Positions 1 through 7,384 of a stretch of DNA of 64,000 nt are shown here, in pieces; the stretch's first letter is position 1, and each line of letters begins with the position of its first letter. Source of the stretch: Jeotgalibaca dankookensis (lineage in GTDB: Bacteria > Bacillota > Bacilli > Lactobacillales > Aerococcaceae); contig NZ_CP019728.1 of assembly GCF_002005405.1 (NCBI RefSeq), positions 1,703,501 through 1,767,500 of the forward strand, in the 5' to 3' direction. Made by a program: the position numbers and the translations under genes. The notes under the pieces were generated by a model, which saw only the letters and a program-made list of their open reading frames with translations, ran no database searches and was not told the DNA's origin.

Positions 1-1093
1 GTGAGTGGCCAGATACAATCGGTGTCTCAAATACGCGTTCACCATTTTGGTAATAATACATATTTTGCGAAGCTAAATCAATTTCAATATAGGTATTCCC
101 AATATCGGTTCCATCTTCATGATAGCCTGAACCAAGTATAGCCGGTGTTACCGTAACATTTTCGCCTGCTAGAATATAGTCTACTAAATTACCAGATTCT
201 TCTTCTACGGCAACGGACCATCCATATTCACCAGCTGGTACTTCTACAGTACCACGGTTCGTACTCTTAAAGGAACGGGGTTTGCCAAAGGTTGCATATT
301 GATCATGTAATCCATCAAGATAGCCACGTGCTGCATCTCTATCAACGACTACTTGACCCGTTTCATCTACTGATAACCATTGAGCAATTTGTTCTTTTGG
401 TACTTGAATTTCTTGTCCAGCCAATGTATAAGTAATCGTTGTATCAGCTGCATTTTGTAATGTTGCAATTCTTTCTTTAAGTTCTTCACTGTCTTTTGTT
501 AGAGTTGCAAGGAGATATGTGTTTTCAACTGCTAAGGTATCTGCTTGGGAAATCATCACATTTGTGAGCTCTTCTTCAAATTTTTCCTTATTAATTTCTG
601 TACCTGGAACTTCTTCTTCGACATAAAAAGTGCCTTCTTTATTTTTTACCTGTGCATTAACTGGTGCGAAACGCTCTTGATCCGATTCCTTTACTTCTTC
701 TAGTAAGGTAGAAACAGCTGCTTCATCAAATTTCAAGCTAATATTTTTAGCATCTACTTGCTTTTCATTAAAAAAGGCTACTGGCCAAGCCCAATGATTC
801 TGTTGTTCTTGAACCTTTTTGAAGTAATCGGGACTGTCGAAACTAATCTTTAATTCTTTAGGGGTAATTTCTTTAAGTGTTTGACCATTTTCAACAACGG
901 CAACTGTTCTGCCCTCTAGTCTTTCATTAATTTGACGACTAGCTTCGGCTACTGTTTCTCCAGATATTTCAGTTTCTTGTACAAAAGTATTAGGTAGGAA
1001 CCGACTCGTATAATAGAGTCCTCCTACTACATACGCAATGATGAGAACCGCTAGAGCGCTAATACTTGCTATTATCAGTGATTTTTTATTCAT
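1..1093 (-). CDS. L,D-transpeptidase (YkuD family) with peptidoglycan-binding domain, 3' end outside window
   Basis: The minus-strand frame is open from an ATG at 1093 to the window edge, so the C-terminal catalytic end is missing. The ATG is preceded by GGAGG about 7 nt upstream. The protein starts with a short cytoplasmic tail (MNKKS) and one hydrophobic segment (about residues 6-28), so it is membrane anchored and faces the wall. A long PG_binding_4-like region follows. The visible end reads YIEIDLASQNMYYYQNGER, the usual start of a YkuD L,D-transpeptidase fold. Family members form 3-3 peptidoglycan cross-links with a catalytic cysteine that lies outside this window. Family call good; substrate inferred. 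Confidence 0.8.
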   Translation of the reverse strand, partial: MNKKSLIIASISALAVLIIAYVVGGLYYTSRFLPNTFVQETEISGETVAEASRQINERLEGRTVAVVENGQTLKEITPKELKISFDSPDYFKKVQEQQNHWAWPVAFFNEKQVDAKNISLKFDEAAVSTLLEEVKESDQERFAPVNAQVKNKEGTFYVEEEVPGTEINKEKFEEELTNVMISQADTLAVENTYLLATLTKDSEELKERIATLQNAADTTITYTLAGQEIQVPKEQIAQWLSVDETGQVVVDRDAARGYLDGLHDQYATFGKPRSFKSTNRGTVEVPAGEYGWSVAVEEESGNLVDYILAGENVTVTPAILGSGYHEDGTDIGNTYIEIDLASQNMYYYQNGERVFETPIVSGHS

Positions 1094-1145
1094 GTTAATC
1101 CTCCATATATGCTTGATGGCTTTTTGTTGGCTAAAATCTAATATT

Positions 1146-1183
1146 GTAGTTTTTTACTTACCAATTGTAACGCAAAAAACTAC
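1146..1183. repeat. AT-rich inverted repeat upstream of the L,D-transpeptidase gene
   Basis: GTAGTTTTTT (1146-1155) and AAAAAACTAC (1174-1183) are perfect 10-bp inverted arms around an 18-nt loop. The repeat sits between the methyltransferase stop (1207) and the L,D-transpeptidase start (1093). No clear U-tract follows on the minus strand, so it is a weak terminator at best; an operator is the alternative. Confidence 0.4.
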
Positions 1184-1206
1184 TTTTCGCCATTTTTTTA
1201 GACTTC

Positions 1207-1914
1207 TTATAAACTGTCTAGGATATAGGAAAAGTCAAACTCAGCTTGTTTTTTTATCATTAATAGACCGTCCCCTAAAGGAATTAATGAAGTTTCAAGA
1301 GCAGGGTGGTCTAATACCGTCTCCATCAACTGGTTAAGACGACGGTGGATTTTACGGACCCGTTTAGGAATGTCTTTTTCATCTTCTAAAATGGTACCAC
1401 CTTGGAAGACATCATCAATCATTAAGACGCCACCTACTTTTAATTGACGCATACAATAAGGTAAAAACTCATAATACTTAGCCTTTGCACTATCCATAAA
1501 GATAAAATCAAAAGTTTGGTCTAATGTTGGCAATATATCCGCAGCATCGCCTTCTAACAAGGTGACTTTATCAGCTAGTCCCATTCTATCAAAATTAGCT
1601 TTAGCGCGTTCAATCATAATATCAAATCGGTCAATAGTAGTTAAGTGCCCATTCTCATTTAAATGTTGAGCCATTAAACTCCCTGAAAAGCCAATTGCCG
1701 TCCCTATTTCCAAAATATTTTGTGGTTGTAAAAGTCCCACTATCATATTTAAAAAAACAGCTGTTTCATGAGGAATAATAGGGATACCGCGCTCATGGGC
1801 GTAGGCTTCTAATTCTGCTAATTTACCCGAAAAAGGTTTTAATTCTTGACGCATAAAATCAACTAATTCTTCTTTTACAACCGGACGTCGCATCATTGGG
1901 TTTTTATTTTCCAC
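1207..1914 (-). CDS. SAM-dependent O-methyltransferase, TrmR/YrrM-like
   Basis: A 235-residue class I methyltransferase of the O-methyltransferase family 3 type. The SAM-binding motif is ILEIGTAIGFSG (about residues 68-79), followed by an acidic loop (LTTIDRFD) and FDFIFMDSAKAKY, the usual metal and substrate region. Bacillus TrmR (YrrM) of this family methylates 5-hydroxyuridine at the tRNA wobble position; that assignment here rests on family resemblance only. The start is a GTG at 1914 with AAGGAG 9 nt upstream; two ATG codons a few residues in have no such site. A small-molecule O-methyltransferase is the alternative. Confidence 0.75.
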   Translation of the reverse strand: MENKNPMMRRPVVKEELVDFMRQELKPFSGKLAELEAYAHERGIPIIPHETAVFLNMIVGLLQPQNILEIGTAIGFSGSLMAQHLNENGHLTTIDRFDIMIERAKANFDRMGLADKVTLLEGDAADILPTLDQTFDFIFMDSAKAKYYEFLPYCMRQLKVGGVLMIDDVFQGGTILEDEKDIPKRVRKIHRRLNQLMETVLDHPALETSLIPLGDGLLMIKKQAEFDFSYILDSL

Positions 1915-1927
1915 TTGTTTCTTCTCC

Positions 1928-1977
1928 TTAAAAAAGGCCCATTCCAGTGAGGGGTTAGCCTCCCTTGAAATTGGACC
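1928..1977 (-). terminator. Intrinsic terminator of the CNNM-type transporter gene
   Basis: An imperfect GC-rich hairpin (AGGGAGG-type arm against CCCCTC, with an outer GGTCC/GGGCC helix) is followed on the minus strand by a run of T (plus-strand A run at 1930-1935). It ends just before the ribosome binding site of the next gene. Confidence 0.6.
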
Positions 1978-1982
1978 CTCTT

Positions 1983-3317
1983 TTATTTTTCTTCTACAGC
2001 TGGTTGTTCTTTTGGTTTATGTTCCACATGGACCGATCGGATTCGGCCACTTTCGACTTTGGCCGTTGTTAGGATATAAGGCCCAATGCGCACACTTAAC
2101 TTTTCATCATCATCAGGGAAATACCCAATCTCTTCAATCATATATCCACCAATCGTATCAACTTCATTTGATTCGATTTCGGTTTCGAAGAGGGTGTTAA
2201 ATTTTTGCAGACTCATTTTCCCATTAATAAAATAGTTTTTCTCATCCAGTTTACGGGAGAGCCGTTGAATTTCATCGTATTCATCTTCAATGTCACCAAC
2301 GATTTCTTCTAATAAGTCTTCTAAAGTAACAATCCCTTCAACACCCCCATATTCATCTTTTAAAATTGCAAGATGGGTGTGTTGCTTACGGAATTCTACC
2401 AATAAGTCATCAATAAAGATGGTGGAGGGAACAAATAAGGGGTCATTGACTAAAGAGCGGAAATCTAAAGCTTCAAAACCGATATCTTTAGATGCCTTTA
2501 GAACATTTTTCATGTGCAAAACGCCAATAATATTATCCTTGTCATTTTCGTATACGGGTAAACGTGAATAAGGACTCTCTAGAACTAATTCTAGATTATC
2601 ATTTAAATCATCGTCTAAATCAATCATCAAAGTATCCGTACGAGGTACCATCAATTCACGTGCCAAGCGTGTGTCTAAGGATAGAACGCCTTCCATCATT
2701 GTAAATTCTGACGGATCAATTGCACCTTGTCCTCGACTTTGAGCAAGTATTTGACGCATTTCATCACGTGTTAGCTTCTCTTCTTGTTGTGTGAAATCAA
2801 TTGGCGATATTTTTTTCAAAACACTGGTTGATATAGACAATAACCAGACAAAGGGTTTACTAAACCATTTCACAATAGCAATTGGTCCTGCCGTAAAACG
2901 AGCAATCTGCTCTGGCATTTGCAGGGCAATCTGTTTGGGATACAGCTCTCCCAATACAAGTGTAATATATGATAGAATTAACGTTACTGTAATAGTCGCA
3001 ATCGTTTCCCATCCGGTTATACCACCCAATAAAGGACGAAGGAAAGGTATAAAGTTAGATGCTGCAGATGCACTATTAAGAAACCCTGCTAGTGTAATTG
3101 CCACTTGTATGGTTGCTAAAAAATCATCAGAATTATCTAAAAGCTTTAAAACCTTTTTCGCTTTACGATCGCCATCTTCGGCCATTTTCATCATTTTTTG
3201 CCGGTTAATTGATACAAAAGCTAATTCCGCTGAAGCAAAAAAAGCATTCACAATGGTTAGCACGACCACAATTAAAATAGATGACAGCAATCGCTGGGCT
3301 TCGGGGTCTGGGTTCAT
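1983..3317 (-). CDS. CNNM/CorC-HlyC family transporter (DUF21, CBS pair, CorC domain)
   Basis: A 444-residue integral membrane protein. The N-terminal half (about residues 10-190) is a DUF21 domain with several hydrophobic segments, including NAFFASAELAFVSINRQKM. It is followed by a CBS pair with ELMVPRTDTLMID (about 222-234) and EEIVGDIEDEYDE, then a C-terminal CorC_HlyC domain (FINGKMSLQKFN onward). Bacterial members are linked to magnesium or cobalt export and were long annotated as hemolysins; there is no sign of a real hemolysin. Monocistronic, with a terminator after the stop. Family call strong; the ion carried is inferred. Confidence 0.85.
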   Translation of the reverse strand: MNPDPEAQRLLSSILIVVVLTIVNAFFASAELAFVSINRQKMMKMAEDGDRKAKKVLKLLDNSDDFLATIQVAITLAGFLNSASAASNFIPFLRPLLGGITGWETIATITVTLILSYITLVLGELYPKQIALQMPEQIARFTAGPIAIVKWFSKPFVWLLSISTSVLKKISPIDFTQQEEKLTRDEMRQILAQSRGQGAIDPSEFTMMEGVLSLDTRLARELMVPRTDTLMIDLDDDLNDNLELVLESPYSRLPVYENDKDNIIGVLHMKNVLKASKDIGFEALDFRSLVNDPLFVPSTIFIDDLLVEFRKQHTHLAILKDEYGGVEGIVTLEDLLEEIVGDIEDEYDEIQRLSRKLDEKNYFINGKMSLQKFNTLFETEIESNEVDTIGGYMIEEIGYFPDDDEKLSVRIGPYILTTAKVESGRIRSVHVEHKPKEQPAVEEK

Positions 3318-3594
3318 ATCCTTCTTTTCTCCTTTTTTGTTTGCCTAAATTAAGTTAAAATAAGTAAGTTACACCAATAATAGGCAACTTATCAGTAAAA
3401 ATCAAGCTAAGCTTTGCTAACTTTTTTATAAAATTTCATAACTTTCTCATTTAATTATTTTTACAAGGGTTTAGAAAGTAGTCTCTTTTCTTGTATTTAT
3501 AAGCTTTCTTGCTTATTACAATTCTCTTATTTTTATTGCATTTTCTCATTTTAATGTTATTATCTTTATATAAATCTGATTGGAGGAACAACTT

Positions 3595-4233
3595 ATGCTT
3601 ATTCGCTCGCTTGCCATTCCTAAAAGGGATCTTACTACGGTAAAAGAGTCTGCTACATTACAAGAAGCAATTGATATTCTTGAAGAATCTGGTTATCGTT
3701 GTGTGCCAGTTTTGGATGAGACTGAAAAACTTTTTAGAGGAAATATTTATAAAATGCATATTTATCGTCACAAAGCAAACGGTGGCGATATGAGCTTACC
3801 TGTTACACATTTGTTAAAAAACGCTACCAAATTTATTTCTATTGATAGCTCATTTTTCAAAATTTTCTTCACCATCAAGGAATTACCTTATATTGCTGTA
3901 TTAAATAAAGATATGACTTTCTTTGGTATTTTGACTCACAGCAGCTTATTAAATATGCTGGCTCAGTCTTGGAGCGTAGACATTGGGAGTTACGTGTTAA
4001 CTATTGTTGCACCAAGCCGTAAAGGTGATCTCTTTCAAATTACGAAAGTTATTAATAAAACAACCAGTATTGCCAATGTGATCACTTTAGATGGGACACG
4101 TGATGACGTTTTGCGACGCGTCTTGGTAACCTTACCAGCTGAAACAACGCGTGCTGAACTTGATACCATTATTGCCGGACTAGAAAAAATGGACTACAGC
4201 GTGGTTTCTGTCGAAAATCTACAAAAAACCTAA
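3595..4233 (+). CDS. cbpB: CBS-pair and ACT domain protein, CbpB/DarB-like
   Basis: A 212-residue protein with two CBS motifs (about residues 10-125) and a C-terminal ACT-like domain (SYVLTIVAPSRKGDLFQIT onward). The CBS part resembles the cyclic-di-AMP receptor CbpB/DarB, which in Bacillus binds the (p)ppGpp synthetase Rel when c-di-AMP is low. The ACT extension is absent from the short Bacillus protein, and CBS-ACT proteins of other function exist, so the symbol is tentative. Start: ATG at 3595 with GGAGG 8 nt upstream. A longer reading from TTG at 3580 would put the ribosome binding site inside the gene. DarA, a second c-di-AMP receptor, is encoded near 48.7 kb. Confidence 0.6.
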   Translation: MLIRSLAIPKRDLTTVKESATLQEAIDILEESGYRCVPVLDETEKLFRGNIYKMHIYRHKANGGDMSLPVTHLLKNATKFISIDSSFFKIFFTIKELPYIAVLNKDMTFFGILTHSSLLNMLAQSWSVDIGSYVLTIVAPSRKGDLFQITKVINKTTSIANVITLDGTRDDVLRRVLVTLPAETTRAELDTIIAGLEKMDYSVVSVENLQKT

Positions 4234-4249
4234 GTTGTCTATAAAATGA

Positions 4250-4288
4250 AGAGAGGCGGATTTTAAATCCGTCTCTCTTTGTTTTCTT
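4250..4288 (+). terminator. Intrinsic terminator after the CBS-ACT gene
   Basis: A strong hairpin: GAGAGGCGGAT pairs with ATCCGTCTCTC around a short loop, followed by TTTGTTTTCTTT. It also separates the convergent hydrolase gene. Confidence 0.85.
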
Positions 4289-4290
4289 TA

Positions 4291-4935
4291 TTATCTCGTT
4301 GCACCATTTAAAAATGGGTTAGATGCTATTTCTTCTTCTACCGTAGTTGGGTCACCATGTCCTGGAAACAAGACAATTTCACCTGGGAGCGGAACAATAT
4401 GTTTATTAATCCCTTCCATAAGGGTCTCATGACTCCCATAAGAAAAGTCAGTTCGGCCGACACTTCCTTTGAAAATGGCGTCCCCAACAATGGCGAATCC
4501 ATTCTCTTCAAATATAAATACAAGGCTACCTGGTGAGTGTCCAGGTACATGTTGGACTTCAAATTTAAACTGCCCGATTCGATTCGGCCCCATTGTATCC
4601 ATATAATAATCAGCTGGTTTTTCAATGACCACATCCATCATTTGCGGATGATTACCAGAACCGTTTAGCATAGGGTTTTCTAACCATTCTTTTTCGATTG
4701 AACTTTGGTAGAGGGGAATGTTGTAGGTATTACGAATATCATTTACCGCACCAATATGGTCGTAATGTGCATGTGTTAAGATAATAGCTATAGGTGTTAA
4801 TTCATTTTCCTCTATAACGTTTTTTATTTCTGCCGCTTCAGCACCTGGATCGAAGATAATTGTCTCTTGGTTCTCACCAATCAGAAAATAGCAATTTTCT
4901 TGAAGTGGGCCTACTGTTAAAGCAAGTAATTCCAT
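4291..4935 (-). CDS. Metallo-beta-lactamase fold hydrolase (YqgX/glyoxalase II-like)
   Basis: A 214-residue cytoplasmic hydrolase with the metal-binding motif THAHYDH (about residues 54-60). Further ligands are VPGHSPG (about 130-136), the bridging aspartate in IVGDAIF, and the histidine in LFPGHGDPT near the end. Family members such as Bacillus YqgX and hydroxyacylglutathione hydrolases cleave thioesters. A thiol other than glutathione is likely in this group, but the substrate is not shown by the sequence. The start ATG has AGGAGG upstream. Monocistronic, convergent with the CBS-ACT gene. Confidence 0.85.
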   Translation of the reverse strand: MELLALTVGPLQENCYFLIGENQETIIFDPGAEAAEIKNVIEENELTPIAIILTHAHYDHIGAVNDIRNTYNIPLYQSSIEKEWLENPMLNGSGNHPQMMDVVIEKPADYYMDTMGPNRIGQFKFEVQHVPGHSPGSLVFIFEENGFAIVGDAIFKGSVGRTDFSYGSHETLMEGINKHIVPLPGEIVLFPGHGDPTTVEEEIASNPFLNGATR

Positions 4936-4988
4936 TGTAATTCCTCCTTTAATAACCTTCTCTTCTTATTATATTGAAAGTAACCAGA

Positions 4989-5477
4989 TTATGCCATTTT
5001 TCCAGCAAAACCAATTAACTTATTCAAGTATTTCATGAGGGGCATAGAGACAATTAAAACGACTGCTTCACCAAATGCCGCTGTTACAAAAGAAAATATA
5101 AAGGGTAGTTTTAAAACTAAATAAAGTTCTGCTGCTACGAACACCATGGTTAAACAAAAAACAAGCGTCGTTTTCATCATCCCTTTAGTCTCAGAGTCTT
5201 CCGGCTTAAATAGACGCTCTAAAATTAGAAAGGAAATGAGGGTCTGACCAAAACCAAAAATTAAATCCCAAGGCCCTAATGTTGAAAAAAATAAATTTGC
5301 AATAAAAACACCCAGTAATACGCCATATTTATAATTTTTGTTGTAAAAAACTAAATGATTTAACATTTCTGAAACGCGAAATTGGATTGCTCCAAAAGAC
5401 ATAAAACTAAAAACCCCTGTCAACGCCACATAAAGGGCTGCGACAATCGTATTTGTCACCATTTTTTTTATATTCAT
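4989..5477 (-). CDS. queT: QueT-family queuosine precursor transporter
   Basis: A 162-residue membrane protein with about five hydrophobic segments and the QueT-type motif GAIQFRVSEMLNHLVFYNK near residue 30. QueT proteins are ECF-type substrate-binding (S) components for preQ1 or related precursors and work with the shared EcfA-EcfT module, which is not in this window. The gene lies directly behind a preQ1-I riboswitch whose A-rich tail contains its ribosome binding site, which supports the substrate. No queuosine biosynthesis genes are nearby, so the cell probably scavenges the precursor. Confidence 0.9.
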   Translation of the reverse strand: MNIKKMVTNTIVAALYVALTGVFSFMSFGAIQFRVSEMLNHLVFYNKNYKYGVLLGVFIANLFFSTLGPWDLIFGFGQTLISFLILERLFKPEDSETKGMMKTTLVFCLTMVFVAAELYLVLKLPFIFSFVTAAFGEAVVLIVSMPLMKYLNKLIGFAGKMA

Positions 5478-5483
5478 TTTTAC

Positions 5484-5525
5484 TCCTCCTAGTTTTTTTA
5501 CGTGGGATGGTCAACGAACCACGAG
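5484..5525 (-). promoter_or_regulatory. preQ1-I riboswitch in front of queT
   Basis: On the minus strand a 5-bp stem CGTGG (5523-5519) / CCACG (5505-5501) encloses the loop TTCGTTGACCATC. It is followed at once by an A-rich tail TAAAAAAACTAGGAGG. This matches the preQ1-I pseudoknot, in which the tail docks into the P1 stem and the loop. AGGAGG is part of the tail, so ligand binding should hide the ribosome binding site; there is no separate terminator. Control is therefore most likely translational. Confidence 0.88.
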
Positions 5526-5559
5526 CTTTTTTGTAAAGCTAAATTAGTGTATCACATAA

Positions 5560-5600
5560 AGAACGAGAAGGAAACCCGCCTTGGCTTCCCTTCTCGTTCT
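5560..5600 (-). terminator. Intrinsic terminator after alr
   Basis: AGAACGAGAAGG pairs with CCTTCTCGTTCT around a GC-rich loop. It lies just after the alr stop on the minus strand and is followed by a short T-rich stretch. Confidence 0.75.
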
Positions 5601-5611
5601 TAGTTGTTTTT

Positions 5612-6748
5612 TTATTCGTGTGTGGAGTCAATATAAATACGCGGTACACGTTGGCTAATCCCACAGAGTATTTCGTAGCCAATGGTGCCAATTGCTGCTG
5701 CCATTTCTGATGGACCATTAATCTGGCCATGGCTCTCCCCTAGCATAACCACCTTTGTTCCAATTGGATAGGCTTTAGGAAGACTTATCATACATTGGTC
5801 CATACAGATAACGCCGCGAACTGGGCAGGCGTTCCCTTCTACAAGAACCGGTAAGGTATGTAAATCACGCCGCCAGCCATCTGCATAGCCAATCGGCAAA
5901 GTCGCAATCCATTCTCCTTCGTAAGCACGGTAGCGTGCGCCATAGCTGATTGTCTCTCCTTCTTGCATCTGTTTAACATAAGCAATTTCAGTTTCTAAAG
6001 TCAAAGCAGGTATAAGTGGATAAGGTAGAGGGAGGGTTGTATCTGATGGATTGTAACCATACATAGCAATTCCAATACGAGCAGCATCGGTCTCGTAGTC
6101 TTCACGCCATAAAGTCATAGCAGAATTTGCTAGATGGACCATTTTGGGACGCACTTTCATGCTGGCTACTAACTTTTTGAAAACTTCATATTGACGCTCT
6201 ACTTGAAACTCATCTTCCCCGTCTGCTGTAGCAAAATGGGTAAAGATACCTTCTAAGTGAAGAGACTCATGTTGCTGGCAAAAAGATTCAAATGCCCGTA
6301 CTTTGCTTTCTGTTCTGATACCAATGCGACCCATTCCGGTATCAACTGCTAAGTGAATGCGCAAGGGATTGTCCGTCTTCCGTAGTGCCAGTAATGGTAT
6401 TGCTTGCTCTAACCATTCAATCGATGAAACGGCCACACTGATATTAGCATCCGCCATTAAAGCGACATCACGGACTTCTGTCAATCCCATCACTAAAAGA
6501 AAATCTTCAGTAAATCCACTTTCACGTAACTCAAAAGCTTCATCAAGAATAGCTACGCAAAAACCATCTACTCCAGCTTCTTTAGCAGCATTGGCAACCG
6601 AAACTGCTCCATGTCCATAGCCATCCCCTTTTACAACTGCCAATAACTGTTTATCAGGCTTCATATGTGAACGAATCTGTTGTATGTTTATCTTAATTGC
6701 TCCTAAGTCGACTTTCGCCACTGTTGGGCGATGAATACCACGTACCAT
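5612..6748 (-). CDS. alr: Alanine racemase
   Basis: A 378-residue PLP enzyme making D-alanine for peptidoglycan and teichoic acid D-alanylation. The PLP lysine lies in AVVKGDGYGHG (about residue 40) and the catalytic tyrosine in ISYGARYRA (about 265-273). CMDQCM and the C-terminal barrel motif CGISQRVPR are present, and length is normal. It follows acpS with a 13-nt gap, the acpS-alr order widespread in Bacilli. GGGG-type ribosome binding site 10-15 nt upstream of the ATG. ddl and murF, which use its product, lie a few kb away. Confidence 0.95.
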   Translation of the reverse strand: MVRGIHRPTVAKVDLGAIKINIQQIRSHMKPDKQLLAVVKGDGYGHGAVSVANAAKEAGVDGFCVAILDEAFELRESGFTEDFLLVMGLTEVRDVALMADANISVAVSSIEWLEQAIPLLALRKTDNPLRIHLAVDTGMGRIGIRTESKVRAFESFCQQHESLHLEGIFTHFATADGEDEFQVERQYEVFKKLVASMKVRPKMVHLANSAMTLWREDYETDAARIGIAMYGYNPSDTTLPLPYPLIPALTLETEIAYVKQMQEGETISYGARYRAYEGEWIATLPIGYADGWRRDLHTLPVLVEGNACPVRGVICMDQCMISLPKAYPIGTKVVMLGESHGQINGPSEMAAAIGTIGYEILCGISQRVPRIYIDSTHE

Positions 6749-6761
6749 ATCAACGTACCCC

Positions 6762-7112
6762 TTACTTTTCTAAAATAACTTGCGCGATAATAATGTTAGA
6801 AGAATGCGAAATCGAAACCCAAATCTTCCCGTCAAAAGGGGACTTGGTCACAATAGGTTTACCTTTGGAATCAGGCAGTACTTCCATATCTTGAAATGAT
6901 AATTTCCCAATCCCAGTTCCTAAAGCTTTCGAAAAAGCTTCTTTAACTGCATAACGACCCGCTAGAAACTCCATTTGGCGTGTGCCGTTCATGTTAGAAA
7001 ATATAGCATGTTCTTTTATTGTCAATATTCGCTCGGCAAATGTTTTTCTTCGCTCATAAGCTTTGGCAATACGGTCTAATTCTGTAACGTCCAGACCAAT
7101 TCCTACAATCAT
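6762..7112 (-). CDS. acpS: Holo-[acyl-carrier-protein] synthase
   Basis: A 116-residue 4'-phosphopantetheinyl transferase that activates acyl carrier protein for fatty-acid synthesis. The N-terminal motif GIGLDVTELDRI holds the metal-binding aspartate (residue 9); EFLAGRYAVKEAFSKALGTG (residues about 48-67) carries the second acidic ligand and catalytic lysine. Length is typical. AAGGAG lies upstream of the ATG. It is first in an acpS-alr unit and has a good sigma-A promoter about 40 nt upstream. Confidence 0.95.
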   Translation of the reverse strand: MIVGIGLDVTELDRIAKAYERRKTFAERILTIKEHAIFSNMNGTRQMEFLAGRYAVKEAFSKALGTGIGKLSFQDMEVLPDSKGKPIVTKSPFDGKIWVSISHSSNIIIAQVILEK

Positions 7113-7148
7113 CGTGATTACTCCTTCGGTTTTTCTTTCTATCCATTC

Positions 7149-7177
7149 ATTATGGCAAAAATAAAGATCTATCGCAA
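7149..7177 (-). promoter_or_regulatory. Sigma-A promoter of acpS-alr
   Basis: Minus-strand TTGCGA (-35), a 17-nt spacer, then CATAAT (-10), about 37 nt before the acpS start. Repeated TGATGA/TCATCA elements lie just upstream. Confidence 0.6.
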
Positions 7178-7220
7178 TAGGCTTGCTGAGTAAACATCAG
7201 TAGTCTGCCATTCTTTTTCT

Positions 7221-7338
7221 CCAGTGATGATTTTTCTTGATATTTCATCATTGGGATAATTTTTTAAGTCCTTTATGATGAAATTTGCTCTTTTTTAATC
7301 ATTAGAAATTATTTTAGCCTTCTAAGTGATGATTTTTT
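7221..7338. repeat. Cluster of TGATGA/TCATCA repeats upstream of the acpS promoter
   Basis: CCAGTGATGA (7221-7230) and TCATCATTGG (7245-7254) form a 10-bp stem with one G-T pair. Further copies are ATGATGAAAT at 7275-7284 and AGTGATGATTTTTT at 7325-7338; the last matches AGTGATGATTTTT at 7223-7235. The cluster lies between the cshA terminator and the acpS promoter, where a regulator could bind. No known operator is recognised. Confidence 0.45.
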
Positions 7339-7345
7339 GCGAAAT

Positions 7346-7373
7346 AAAAAAGAAGAGCCGAAGCTCTTCTTTT
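7346..7373 (-). terminator. Intrinsic terminator after cshA
   Basis: AAAAGAAGAGC (7348-7358) pairs with GCTCTTCTTTT (7363-7373) around a CGAA tetraloop, with T runs on both strands. Confidence 0.85.
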
Positions 7374-7384
7374 AAAAATTACTA

